Positions 52,044 through 61,900 of a stretch of DNA of 64,000 nucleotides are shown piece by piece. Positions within the stretch are counted from its first letter, which is position 1. Every line of letters begins with the position of its first letter. The notes beneath the pieces were generated by a model. The model was not told the origin of the DNA, did not search any database, and worked only from the letters and a program-made list of their open reading frames with translations. Both the position numbers and the translations under genes were made by a program. Source of the DNA: Chitinophaga qingshengii (lineage in GTDB: Bacteria > Bacteroidota > Bacteroidia > Chitinophagales > Chitinophagaceae); NCBI RefSeq assembly GCF_014529935.1, contig NZ_JACVFC010000001.1, positions 1,984,001 to 2,048,000 of the forward strand, written 5' to 3'.

Positions 52044-52097
52044 ACCGGTAGTGCTGGTAACACTACCGGTGGGCGCTGTTTTCTCAAAACTGCCCGT
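52044..52097 (+). promoter_or_regulatory. Two-hairpin leader before susC-2
   Basis: First hairpin 52044-52070: ACCGGTAGTG / CACTACCGGT, 10 bp, loop CTGGTAA. Second hairpin 52072-52095: GGGC / GCCC enclosing GTTTT / AAAAC. Both lie between fecR-2 and susC-2. There is no T run on the plus strand, so the first is not an ordinary intrinsic terminator; it may be an attenuator or RNA-stability element. Confidence 0.5.
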
Positions 52098-52159
52098 TTG
52101 AGCGCATGTCAACAATCCGCTACAGACGATTAAACACTTCACTCAAACTTTTCAAAAGT

Positions 52160-55100
52160 ATGAAATTTTCTACGCTTTATGTTCCTCCAAAAGGACAATG
52201 GAAGAAGCATTGCAAAATCCTGATGATCATGAAACTGACGGTATTTTTACTCTTCGTGGCCTGCCTGCAGGTAAGTGCTGCCGGATATGCCCAGCAACTC
52301 ACGTTGTCTGAGCAGAACGTACCACTGGAGCGTGTTTTTAAGAAGATAGAACAACAGAGCCGCTACCTTTTCTGGTTCGAGAATACCAGTCTTCACCCAA
52401 CCCGGCCTGTCAGCATACAGGTGAAAGCAGCCACCCTGCAACAGGTACTCGACGAATGTTTCAGGGACCAGCCGCTCACCTACAGCATCGTGGACAACGT
52501 GATTGTGGTAACCGCTAAACCAGCGGCGCCCTTCAACCCACTCAACCTGCTACAGGTAAAAGGCCGCGTTACCGATGAAAAAGGCATCGGTCTTCCCGGC
52601 GCCATCGTCCGCATCAAAGGCAGTACAGACGTCACTTCTACCAATGCCAACGGGGAGTTCACCTTTAAAAATGCCGGCAACAATGCGGTATTGGTGGTAT
52701 CCTACGTAGGGTACGTAACCCAAGAAATCCCTTACAGCGGCCAGGATGGCTTCACCGTGGTACTGAAAGAAAAACCTACCGGTCTGGATGAAGTGATCGT
52801 AGTAGGCTATGGCCAGGTAGCCAAAAAAGACCTCACCGGTTCCGTAGCTACCATCAAAGGCGAGACTTTTGAAAACGTGCCTATCCTCACACTCGATCAA
52901 ATGCTGCAGGGCAAAGCACCCGGTATGCAGGTGACTTCTATCAGCGGTCAGCCCGGCGATGGTACCAGTATCCGTATCCGTGGCGGCAACTCCCTCAGCG
53001 CCAGTAATGAACCGTTGTATGTTGTAGACGGTATCATTGCTGCCGGTGATGAGTTTAACCTCAACCTGCTCAATCCTGAAGACATCGCGTCCATCGATGT
53101 ATTGAAAGATGCTTCTTCTACCGCTATCTATGGCGCCCGTGGCTCCAACGGCGTGATCCTCATCACCACTAAAAAAGGGAAAACAGGCAGGGATCGTGTA
53201 TCCGTCAACGTTAATTCCGGTTACCAGGAACTGCCGAAATTTATTGATATGATGAGCGGACCGGAGTATGCCCAGATGGTCAACGATCAGCTGGCATCAC
53301 AAGGAAAGCCGGCTTTTTATCCCGATGTGAATAACGTACCCAACACCAACTGGCAGAAAGAAATTACCCGGGCAGCCAGGCAGAACAGCGTCACCGCCCA
53401 GGCTTCCGGCGGAGATGCCAAATCCACCTATATGATTTCCGGCAACTATGCCGACCAGGAAGGCATTATCCTCAACTCCGGCTTCAAACGTTACCAGTTC
53501 CGGTTGAATTATACGAGAAACATCTCTTCCAAAGTACAGGTAAATACCACGCTCAACGCCGGTAGCGGTCTTACCCAAAACAATCCCGTATCCCTCGGCG
53601 GCCTCGACTACTACTCCTCTGCACTGGGCGTAGCACCCAGTATGCCGGTGTATAAAGACGATGGTACCTTTGCCTTAAAAAGAGAATACAGCTCCGGTAA
53701 CCTCAATCACCCGTTGGCACAGGCTACCTTTAGTTCCAATCCTATCCGCAGGAATAACCTGCTGGGTAATGTGACCATCAACTATAAACCCATCAAAGGC
53801 CTGACATTTAAAACCTCTTTTGGTACAGAACTTAACTTCACCAAAAACAATTCCTACTCCTCCGGCCAGATGCCGGTCGCTAAAGCCAATAATAACGGTG
53901 GTGTGGCCAGTGTAGCCACCACACAGGATATGATGTACCTGCTGGAAAACACAGTATCCTACAATCAAACCATCCGGAAAAACCATCGTATCGATGCAGT
54001 AGCCGGTATGACCTTCCAGACTGCCAACACCGAATATGTAAAAGCCTCCGGCTCCAAATACCCGACAGACGGGATGGAATACAACAACCTGAATGGCACC
54101 GATCAAAGCACATTTTACATCGGCTCCTCGTATTCGCAATTTGCGATCGTATCTTACCTGGGCCGCGTCAACTATGGCTTCAAAGACCGTTACCTGTTGA
54201 CGCTTACCGGCAGAGTGGATGGCTCTTCCCGTTTCGCCGCCAATAACAAATACGCCTTTTTCCCCGCAGTGGCGCTGGCATGGCGGGCTATCGAAGAACC
54301 GTTCATTAAAAACCTGAACGTATTTTCCAATCTGAAACTGCGCGCTTCCTACGGTAAAGTAGGCAGCCAGGCAATTGCACCTTATGGCTCGCTGCCCACC
54401 CTCACCGGTTCCCGGTACATCCTCGGCAGCAATAGCAACACGCTGGGCTATGTGCAGGGCAATTATGGCAATGCTGATCTTCGCTGGGAAACGACCGGTC
54501 AGTATGACCTCGGCATCGAAGCAGGGTTCTTTAACAACCGACTCACCATTGAAGCCGACGTATATACGAAACGTACCAACGACCTGCTCAACAATAAACA
54601 GTTACCGGAGCAAACCGGCTATTCCAGCATCCGCACCAATATCGGCGCTATCCGTAACAGTGGGATAGAGTTGATGGTCAACACCGTTAACATCGACAGA
54701 AAAAACTTTAAATGGAGCACTTCCTTTAACATCGCTCATAATAAAAACAAAGTAGTGGACCTCGGCGGAGTAGATTATATCCTTACGCAGAACGTCAGCT
54801 ATGCGGGTAATGTAAGCCGCCTTACCCTCAACGATCCGGTAGGTACCTTCTGGGGAGCGGACTACTATGGTACCCGTAAAACACTCGACAAAATACCCGG
54901 CGCCGTATCGCCTAATGCCGTACCCAGACTGGGTGAAGCGTTATACGTGGACCGTAACGGCGATGGTAAACTCAGTGTGGATGACTACCACGTAATCGGT
55001 GATGCCAACCCGCGCATCTTTGGCGGTATGGCCAACAACCTTACCTACAAACAGTTTACGCTCAACTTCTATATCTCTTACTCCGAGGGTAACCAGATCA

Positions 55101-55495
55101 TGAACATCGCGGACGCCTTCTACAACTCCGGAGACCTGCTCTCCAACCAGTATAAAACGCTGGTCAACCGGTGGTCTCCACAGAACCCGAATTCAGACAT
55201 CCCCGCTTTCTCCCGGGATTATATTCCCAACACCCGCTGGATATATGACGGTTCTTTTATCCGGCTGAAATCACTCACGCTGGGGTATAATATTCCGGCT
55301 AAAACATTGCGTGCCCGCTGGTTCCAGAACATCAATGTATACCTTTCCGCATCCAACCTGTTCCTGATTACCTCTTATCCGTATTATGACCCGGAAACCA
55401 ATGCCTACGGCAGAAGTTCGACCGTACGTGGATTTGACGCCACCAATTATCCACAAAGCAGGACCTATGTGGCAGGCATCAAAATAGATCTTTAA
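52160..55495 (+). CDS. SusC/RagA-family TonB-dependent transporter with STN signalling domain (2)
   Basis: A 1111-residue outer-membrane transporter. Long signal peptide with a basic start (QWKKHCKILMIMKLTVFLLFV), cut near AAGYA. Residues of about 45-115 are an STN domain that contacts FecR in the periplasm (NVPLERVFKKIEQQSRYLFW, LQQVLDECFRDQPLTYSIVD). A carboxypeptidase-like domain (VKGRVTDEKGIGLPGAIVRI) follows, then the DEVIVVGYG junction. The plug has VVDGIIAAGDEF and SIDVLKDASSTAIYGARGSN. The barrel ends RTYVAGIKIDL. An earlier ATG at 52106 adds 18 residues and is less likely. susD-2 starts 25 nt later. Confidence 0.93.
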   Translation: MKFSTLYVPPKGQWKKHCKILMIMKLTVFLLFVACLQVSAAGYAQQLTLSEQNVPLERVFKKIEQQSRYLFWFENTSLHPTRPVSIQVKAATLQQVLDECFRDQPLTYSIVDNVIVVTAKPAAPFNPLNLLQVKGRVTDEKGIGLPGAIVRIKGSTDVTSTNANGEFTFKNAGNNAVLVVSYVGYVTQEIPYSGQDGFTVVLKEKPTGLDEVIVVGYGQVAKKDLTGSVATIKGETFENVPILTLDQMLQGKAPGMQVTSISGQPGDGTSIRIRGGNSLSASNEPLYVVDGIIAAGDEFNLNLLNPEDIASIDVLKDASSTAIYGARGSNGVILITTKKGKTGRDRVSVNVNSGYQELPKFIDMMSGPEYAQMVNDQLASQGKPAFYPDVNNVPNTNWQKEITRAARQNSVTAQASGGDAKSTYMISGNYADQEGIILNSGFKRYQFRLNYTRNISSKVQVNTTLNAGSGLTQNNPVSLGGLDYYSSALGVAPSMPVYKDDGTFALKREYSSGNLNHPLAQATFSSNPIRRNNLLGNVTINYKPIKGLTFKTSFGTELNFTKNNSYSSGQMPVAKANNNGGVASVATTQDMMYLLENTVSYNQTIRKNHRIDAVAGMTFQTANTEYVKASGSKYPTDGMEYNNLNGTDQSTFYIGSSYSQFAIVSYLGRVNYGFKDRYLLTLTGRVDGSSRFAANNKYAFFPAVALAWRAIEEPFIKNLNVFSNLKLRASYGKVGSQAIAPYGSLPTLTGSRYILGSNSNTLGYVQGNYGNADLRWETTGQYDLGIEAGFFNNRLTIEADVYTKRTNDLLNNKQLPEQTGYSSIRTNIGAIRNSGIELMVNTVNIDRKNFKWSTSFNIAHNKNKVVDLGGVDYILTQNVSYAGNVSRLTLNDPVGTFWGADYYGTRKTLDKIPGAVSPNAVPRLGEALYVDRNGDGKLSVDDYHVIGDANPRIFGGMANNLTYKQFTLNFYISYSEGNQIMNIADAFYNSGDLLSNQYKTLVNRWSPQNPNSDIPAFSRDYIPNTRWIYDGSFIRLKSLTLGYNIPAKTLRARWFQNINVYLSASNLFLITSYPYYDPETNAYGRSSTVRGFDATNYPQSRTYVAGIKIDL

Positions 55496-55519
55496 TCTCT
55501 CTGAAATCAGTACAACAAC

Positions 55520-56980
55520 ATGAAAAAGCTATATATACTTCTCAGCGCGGGCTTGTTACTGGCTTCCTCCTGCGGGAAGCAGCTGGTAGAAAATCCGAAG
55601 AGCGCCATCGGTACCAATACTTTTTATTCCAATGATGCAGAAGCCATCCTCGGTGTGAACGGCGTGTATTCGTGGCTGGGCACCTCCGGCGCTTTCAAAA
55701 GCAGCTTGTGGCGTGCGCTCGATGAAGGCACCGATGTGATCCGGGGCCGTATCTGGGTGAATGATCCGGTGCCTACCTATCAGTTGACCTCCTTTAATCC
55801 CGGTTATACTTCCGCTATCTGGACGACCATGTACCGCGGTATCAGCAACGCCAACCTGGTAATAGACAAAGTGAGTAAAGCGCCGGGAGTGAGCAAAAAC
55901 ATCAAAGACCGGGTAATCGGCGAAACGGAGTTCCTCCGCTCATTGTACTATTACTATCTCACCGGCCTCTTTGGGGATGTAGTATATTACGACGAAACCA
56001 ATTACGCCATCGAAGCTACCCAAAGCCTGCCCCGTGTATCCGCTGCCGATATCCGGGAGAAACTGGTAGCTGCATTACTTGATGCAGAAAGTAAACTACC
56101 CGCCAAATTCACCGGCGCCGATGCAGGCCGTGCTACCAAAGGCGCCGCACAAACATTGCTGACCAAAGTTTATCTCTGGCAAAAGAAGTGGGACCTTGCG
56201 CAGAAAAAAGCGCAGGACATTGTAGATAGTAAGACATATGTATTACAAGCCAACTATGCCGATATTTTTACCGAGACCAATGAATTTGGCCCTGAAATTA
56301 TTTTTGAAGTAGACTTTGAACCGGTGCTGAACGGTCATGACCATTCCGCCTGGTACCAGCCACAGAAGCAGGTGGGCGTAAGTCCGTTTGCAGGCCGTTC
56401 CTGGTATGGCACCTATATTCCGTACACCACTTTTGTAAACACCATCGAAGCCAACGACAAACGCCGTGCTTCCATTATCGCCACCAGCTATAACAACCAG
56501 CCTTTCCTGATAGATCCGGTAGAACAGATCAAAGCCTGGAGCGGACCTAAGTTCTGGCGGCTCAATACCAGCCAGGACAACGACGGCGGATTGGACATGT
56601 ATGTTTTCCGTTATGCCGATGTACTGCTGATGCTGGCCGAAGCGGCCAACGAAAACGGGGATGCAGACAAAGCCCTCTCGGCTGTGAACGAAGTACGCAA
56701 ACGCGCCTTTGGCGCCACAGGCGTATTTACCGCGCCGCTAAGCGCATCCGGTATGCGTGATTACCTGTTCAGAGAGCGTGCCGTAGAATTTTATGGAGAA
56801 GGCCAGCGCCGGCTGGACCTGATCCGGTGGGGTAAGCTGGTATCGGCCGTTAAAACAGCCGCCGCCACGGAAGACACCTATATTGCCACCAATATCCAGG
56901 ATTTCCATGTGCGGTACCCCATACCCGCCATTGAAATTCAGAAAAACCCTAACCTCGCGCCCAACAACGACGGGTATTAA
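55520..56980 (+). CDS. SusD/RagB-family outer-membrane lipoprotein (2)
   Basis: A 486-residue surface lipoprotein partner of susC-2. Lipidated Cys18 (LLLASSCGKQL). SusD-type helices: LGVNGVYSWLGTSGAFKSSL near 45, AAQTLLTKVYLWQKKWDLAQ in the first half, LMLAEAANENGDADKALSAV and the hallmark LFRERAVEFYGEGQRRLDLI near 415-435. Ends RYPIPAIEIQKNPNLAPNND as normal for the family. Part of the four-gene module sigma-fecR-susC-susD. A long hairpin terminator follows at 56997. The substrate cannot be told; no hydrolase gene is adjacent. Confidence 0.93.
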   Translation: MKKLYILLSAGLLLASSCGKQLVENPKSAIGTNTFYSNDAEAILGVNGVYSWLGTSGAFKSSLWRALDEGTDVIRGRIWVNDPVPTYQLTSFNPGYTSAIWTTMYRGISNANLVIDKVSKAPGVSKNIKDRVIGETEFLRSLYYYYLTGLFGDVVYYDETNYAIEATQSLPRVSAADIREKLVAALLDAESKLPAKFTGADAGRATKGAAQTLLTKVYLWQKKWDLAQKKAQDIVDSKTYVLQANYADIFTETNEFGPEIIFEVDFEPVLNGHDHSAWYQPQKQVGVSPFAGRSWYGTYIPYTTFVNTIEANDKRRASIIATSYNNQPFLIDPVEQIKAWSGPKFWRLNTSQDNDGGLDMYVFRYADVLLMLAEAANENGDADKALSAVNEVRKRAFGATGVFTAPLSASGMRDYLFRERAVEFYGEGQRRLDLIRWGKLVSAVKTAAATEDTYIATNIQDFHVRYPIPAIEIQKNPNLAPNNDGY

Positions 56981-56996
56981 AAACCCGTCACCTGAT

Positions 56997-57046
56997 TCAA
57001 TCCAACAAAAGCCCGGAGCGTTTGCTCCGGGCTTTTGTTGGATTGA
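56997..57046 (+). terminator. Long intrinsic terminator between the two SusCD modules
   Basis: TCAATCCAACAAAAGCCCGG plus AGC and its reverse complement form a perfect 23-bp stem with a 4-nt loop, 17 nt after the susD-2 stop codon. The GC core is flanked by AAAA and TTTT. It can act in both directions. Confidence 0.9.
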
Positions 57047-57121
57047 TCGCTTCCCTTTTGTGATCCCATTTATCAAAAAAGCTGCGCCTCTAAACTAAAA
57101 TCCCTATTTTGGCTACGTGAA

Positions 57122-57721
57122 ATGGATTTCCAGATGCCAAAATCAAATCGTGATTTCCCGGATGACCAGGGGAAAGAGTTATGGGAGAAGATGAGGACCG
57201 GGGGTGATCAGTATGCCTTTGCCAGTTTTTATCATCATTATGCCAGCCGGCTTTTTCACTTTGCCAGCACGCTGTTGGGCGCCAGAGAGCCCGCAGAAGA
57301 AGTGGTCAACGATGTGATGCTGTGGACCTGGAAAAACAGACATACCCTGCCTGTAGTTGAAAAAGTGAGCGTATACCTCTACACCGCTACCCGGAACACC
57401 GCATACAACTATCTGAAAAAAAATGCACGCAACAGTATCGATCCGCTGGATGATCTCCAGTCCGACCTGTTGCAGTTTTCCCCTTCTCCTGAGCAACTGC
57501 ACATTTCTTCCGAAACCGTGAAAAAGATAGAACAGGCTATTAACACCCTGCCGGGGCGTTGCCGCCTTGTCTTCAAACTAATCCGGGAAGATGGGTTGAA
57601 ATACAAGGAGGTGGCCGATATCCTGGATATTTCCATTAAAACAGTGGAAGCCCAGATGGCCATTGCTATCAAAAAACTACACCAGCAGTTGCAGGAGATG
57701 ACGGCATCTCCCAACAGCTAA
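57122..57721 (+). CDS. ECF-type RNA polymerase sigma factor (2)
   Basis: A 199-residue ECF sigma factor. Region 2: YAFASFYHHYASRLFHFAST, REPAEEVVNDVMLWTWKNRH and VSVYLYTATRNTAYNYLKKN (about 30-100). Region 4: INTLPGRCRLVFKLIREDGL then KYKEVADILDISIKTVEAQM and AIAIKKLHQQLQE (about 140-190). No hydrophobic tail, unlike the first sigma factor. Start could be 57122 or the ATG at 57134. It begins a second module fecR-3, susC-3, susD-3. It lies 76 nt after the previous terminator, so it has its own promoter. Confidence 0.93.
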   Translation: MDFQMPKSNRDFPDDQGKELWEKMRTGGDQYAFASFYHHYASRLFHFASTLLGAREPAEEVVNDVMLWTWKNRHTLPVVEKVSVYLYTATRNTAYNYLKKNARNSIDPLDDLQSDLLQFSPSPEQLHISSETVKKIEQAINTLPGRCRLVFKLIREDGLKYKEVADILDISIKTVEAQMAIAIKKLHQQLQEMTASPNS

Positions 57722-57734
57722 AAAAATATTTTTC

Positions 57735-57780
57735 ATCCCCTTTTAGGGGTTTTTGCATAAACAGGTTGCCTTATACAGAG
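57735..57780 (+). promoter_or_regulatory. Possible ECF-type promoter before fecR-3
   Basis: Between the sigma-2 stop codon and the fecR start lies ATCCCCTTTTAGGGGTTTTT, followed about 17 nt later by TTGCCTTATA. From memory, AGGGG-plus-T-run boxes recur between ECF and FecR genes in Bacteroidota, so this may be the site used by the adjacent sigma factor. The CCCC/GGGG pairing could instead be a weak 4-bp terminator. Confidence 0.3.
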
Positions 57781-57815
57781 AGGCATCTTTAGACAGAACT
57801 ATCAGAACCAAGGAT

Positions 57816-58769
57816 ATGTTGCCTGAAAATATTTGGGAAATAGTGGCCCGGAAACTGTCCGGAGAAGCCTCTGAAGCGGAAGAGAAGGAATTGCAGGCCC
57901 TGATGGGCGAGCATCCCGAACTACGGGAAACCATACACGCCGCCGAAGCGCTGCACCTTACTCCTGCGGTAGAAAACACCGTAACGGAGATGTCCGCGCA
58001 TGGATGGCAACAACTACAGCAGGAGATGCAGGATACCCCTGCCCCCTCCCGCTTTCGCATCCGTCGTTTGTTAATCCGTGCCGCTGCTATTGTGGTGATA
58101 GGATTGTTATCGTATAACTGGTGGCAACATAACAGTGGGACAAGCATTGCCACCGGCGATACCAAAGACAGCATACTGCTGCCCGATGGCTCCCGGATAT
58201 TTCTGAATGCACACACCGTAGTGTATTATGCACGCAACTATGGCCATGGCAGCAGGGAAGTATCGCTCCAAAGCGGAGAAGCCTATTTTGAAGTGGCACA
58301 ACAGGAAAACAATCCGTTTACCGTACATGCCGCAGACGTGGATATTAAAGTGCTGGGAACAGCCTTTAACGTACATCGCTCCGCCAACGGACAGGTGGAT
58401 ATTTTCGTGACCAGCGGCCGTGTAAAGGCTGAAAACAAACATGGCAGCAGTATGGTACTACAGGCCGGCGCACAGGTCACCTCATCGGAGAAATCACCGG
58501 ATATCAGACCGGTAACCACTTCCCCTGAAAATGTATTGGCCTGGAAAACCAACCGCCTGGTGTTTAACCAGATGCCGCTCAGCCAGGTAGCCGTAGTACT
58601 GGCCAATTACTACCAGCTGGATGTAGTGGTAACGGACAGTGTCGTATCACACAAAGTATTACAGGCCACGTTCAACAACAAATCGCTGGACGAAGTGCTG
58701 GATATAATCGGAAAAGCCTTAAACGTCAACATTACACAGAAAAATAAAACACTTGAATTTCATCCGTAA
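57816..58769 (+). CDS. FecR-type anti-sigma factor (3)
   Basis: A 317-residue inner-membrane anti-sigma protein. Cytoplasmic domain of about 80 residues (ENIWEIVARKLSGEASEAEE, LQALMGEHPELRETI), one membrane segment near 88-106 (LLIRAAAIVVIGLLSYNWW), the FecR domain (about 120-230: ILLPDGSRIFLNAHTVVYYA, LQSGEAYFEVAQQENNPFTV, VLGTAFNVHR) and the C-terminal STN-like domain (LSQVAVVLANYYQLDVVVTD, LDEVLDIIGKALNVNITQ). The ATG at 57816 with an AAGGAT box is chosen over the longer frame start at 57753. Paired with sigma factor 2; susC-3 follows after 175 nt. Confidence 0.93.
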   Translation: MLPENIWEIVARKLSGEASEAEEKELQALMGEHPELRETIHAAEALHLTPAVENTVTEMSAHGWQQLQQEMQDTPAPSRFRIRRLLIRAAAIVVIGLLSYNWWQHNSGTSIATGDTKDSILLPDGSRIFLNAHTVVYYARNYGHGSREVSLQSGEAYFEVAQQENNPFTVHAADVDIKVLGTAFNVHRSANGQVDIFVTSGRVKAENKHGSSMVLQAGAQVTSSEKSPDIRPVTTSPENVLAWKTNRLVFNQMPLSQVAVVLANYYQLDVVVTDSVVSHKVLQATFNNKSLDEVLDIIGKALNVNITQKNKTLEFHP

Positions 58770-58944
58770 AACAGTAAAAACATCAACCAAAAAATGCCAT
58801 AGCGATGAACAGTGAACAATTCTACGCGCTGGTGCAAACAACAAAAAGAAGAACAACCATTTAAATTAAAACTGTATTCCTGGCCGTCTCCACGGGTGCT
58901 TCCAAAAGCGCCAGGAGATCTTATTCACTAAAAAACCAGCTCTA

Positions 58945-61900
58945 ATGAAAAGAGTGCTATTACGCATGCAACCGCGCCACCGCGGGGGCAGGAAACTCCT
59001 TTGCCTGTTAATAACGGGCTCCCTGTTGACATGGCATAACCTGGTTTATGCCGGCGCTGCTTCCTGGCAGGACGATACCAACAATCCAAAAGTGTCGCTG
59101 CATATGACCAGGGCCAGTATGAGAGACGTGATCTCACAGATTGAGAAACAAACCCGTCTGTCTTTTGCCTATGATGTCAGCACGCTACCGCCACGGGAAA
59201 TCAGCCTTAACATCGATGCACAACCGCTTTCGGAAGTATTACCTAAACTGTTTCCGGCCGACAAATTCTCCTACACCGTTAAAGGTGACCAGGTAATTAT
59301 CTCCCTTCACAATTCCAAACCTGCTAACACCAGTAGTAATAATACTGGTACTGCCCAGGAAAAATTCGTAATCACCGGTAATGTTACCGACGGTATCAAT
59401 GGATTGCCCGGTGTGACCGTGCTGGAAAAAGGCACACACAACGGTACCAGCACCGATGAAAACGGCCGTTTCCGTTTAGCCGTTACCGATAAAAACGCGG
59501 TATTGGTCATCAGCTTTATCGGTTACGAACCCCGCGAAGTGCCGGTGAAAGGCAGCGCTACCATACATGTGCAGTTGCAGACCGATCAGAAAAAGCTGGA
59601 TGAAGTAGTAGTGACCGCCCTTGGTATCAGGAAAGAGAAAAAAGCCCTCGGTTATGCTGTACAGGAAGTAAAAGGTGAAACAGCCGTCAAAGCCCGCGAA
59701 CCCAATGCCGTCAACTCCCTCGCCGGCAAGGTGTCCGGTCTGGTGATCACCACCCCTACCCGCCTGTTTCAAAACCCGGGTATCTATCTCCGGGGCGTAA
59801 AACCACTGATCGTAGTCGATGGTGTACCTATCAACTCCGACTCCTGGAACCTCAGCGCAGACGATATTGAATCCTACAGCGTACTGAAAGGTCCTAATGC
59901 AGCGGCACTTTATGGCTCACAGGGACAAAACGGCGCTATCCTCATTACCACTAAAAAAGGTACTACCGATAAAAGAGGTATCTCCGTAGAACTCAACTCC
60001 AGTACCCAGTTCCAGATGGGCTTCCTCGCTATCCCCACCAAACAGGAACAATATGGTCCGGGTTCCAACTTCCAGTATGAATACGTGGATGGCATGGGAG
60101 GCGGTACCAATGATGCAGATTACGATATCTGGGGGCCTAAATTTGAAGGGCAACTCATCACGCAGTATAACAGCCCGGTAGATCCGCAAACCGGCAAATT
60201 AGTGCCTATACCCTGGTTAAGCCGCGGACATGACAACCTGCGCAATTTCCTGCGCAATGGTTTACTGTCATCCAACAACATTGCTATCTCCGCCAACAAC
60301 GACAAAGGTAATATGCGGATGTCGGTAACACAGCTCTATCAGAAAGGCGCGGTACCCAATACCAAACTGGGCGGCACCAACGTCAATTTCTCCGGTACGC
60401 TGAATGTCAACAAAAAAATGACGTTGTCTACTGCTATCAACTACGATAAACAGTATACCCCCAACTATCCGGACGCTACTTATCAGCCGTCCAGCCCTAT
60501 TTACACACTGATGCTGTGGAGTGGCGCCGACTATGATATCCGCGATCTCAAAAACTACTGGATGCCCGGTAAAGAAGGGATACAACAACGTAACTTTGAA
60601 TCTTACCAGTATACCAACCCTTATCTGACCGCCTACGAAGCCCTGCACGGTTACTACAAAAATGACCTGTACGGACATATCAAACTCAATTACGTTTTTG
60701 ATGATCACTGGAGCGGCTACTTCCGCACCAACGTTAGTTCGTATGACCTCTCCGAAAGTAAACGCTACCCGATCTCCGGTTCCTATCGTTCCGGTGATGG
60801 CGGCTACTTCATTAAAGGTGGCTATAACCAGTCGGGCGAAACCTATTGGGACAATAACACCGATGTATTACTGAGCTACAACCATAAAATCGGTAAATCT
60901 TTTGATGTAAAGGCATCCGCCGGAGGCAACCTGCGGACAGTGAAATACAGCCGCCTTTATGCACATACCAATAATGGTTTATTGCTGCCCCAGCTGTGGA
61001 CCGTGGATAACAGCGTAGATCCGCCGGGCGCAACTTCCACCAAAAACAACCGCCAGGTAAAAAGTGCGTATGCTTCAGCAGACTTCTCCTTCCGGGATTA
61101 TCTCTTTTTGGGAATGACCGGCCGCATGGACCAGTCCAGCACCTTACCCGCCAATAAAAACGCCTATTTTTATCCCTCTGTCTCTTTGAGTGCGGTGATG
61201 TCAGACATCCTGCATCTTCCTGAAGCCATATCCTTCTGGAAACTGCGTGCCTCCTATGCCAACGTAGGCGGAGACATGGTAAATGATGATGGTACGGCAA
61301 AATACAACCTCTACAACAGCTACACTGTCGGTAGCCGATGGAATGGCAACCCGGCAGAAGTATACGGTGATATTCTCTACAATCCCAACATTCAGCCAGC
61401 CTTCAGTAAGTCTTATGAAGTAGGTACCGATATCCGTTTGCTCGACAACCGCATCGGACTCGATGTATCGGTATATAAAACACTGGATGGCCCGCAGATT
61501 TTCTATCCTGCCATCTCCGAAGCCTCCGGCTTCAAAACCCGGCAGATGAACGGCCTGGTGACGATGCGCAAAGGCCTGGAAATATCGCTGAATGCGTCCC
61601 CTATACGATCTGCAGGCGGCTTTAACTGGGATGTGCTGGTGAACTGGTCTACCTATCAGAAATATCTCAATAAAGTATATGATACCCTGAACGTATACAA
61701 CCGGGTAAAAATCGGTGAGCGCATGGATCAAATCTTCATGACGGACTTCCAGCGTACGCCCGATGGCAAACTGGTATTGGGTTCCAACGGCCAGCCACGC
61801 TCCAACTCCTATGTTTCCAAAGTAGGTTATGCCAACGATAAATGGGTGGCTAGTATCATCAATACCTTCTCCTATAAAAACCTCTCCCTGCGTGTACAGG

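Noticed and set aside
57735-57755. CCCCTTTTAGGGGTTTTT as a terminator between sigma factor 2 and fecR-3
   Set aside because: The stem is only 4 bp; it is listed instead as a possible promoter box with low confidence.
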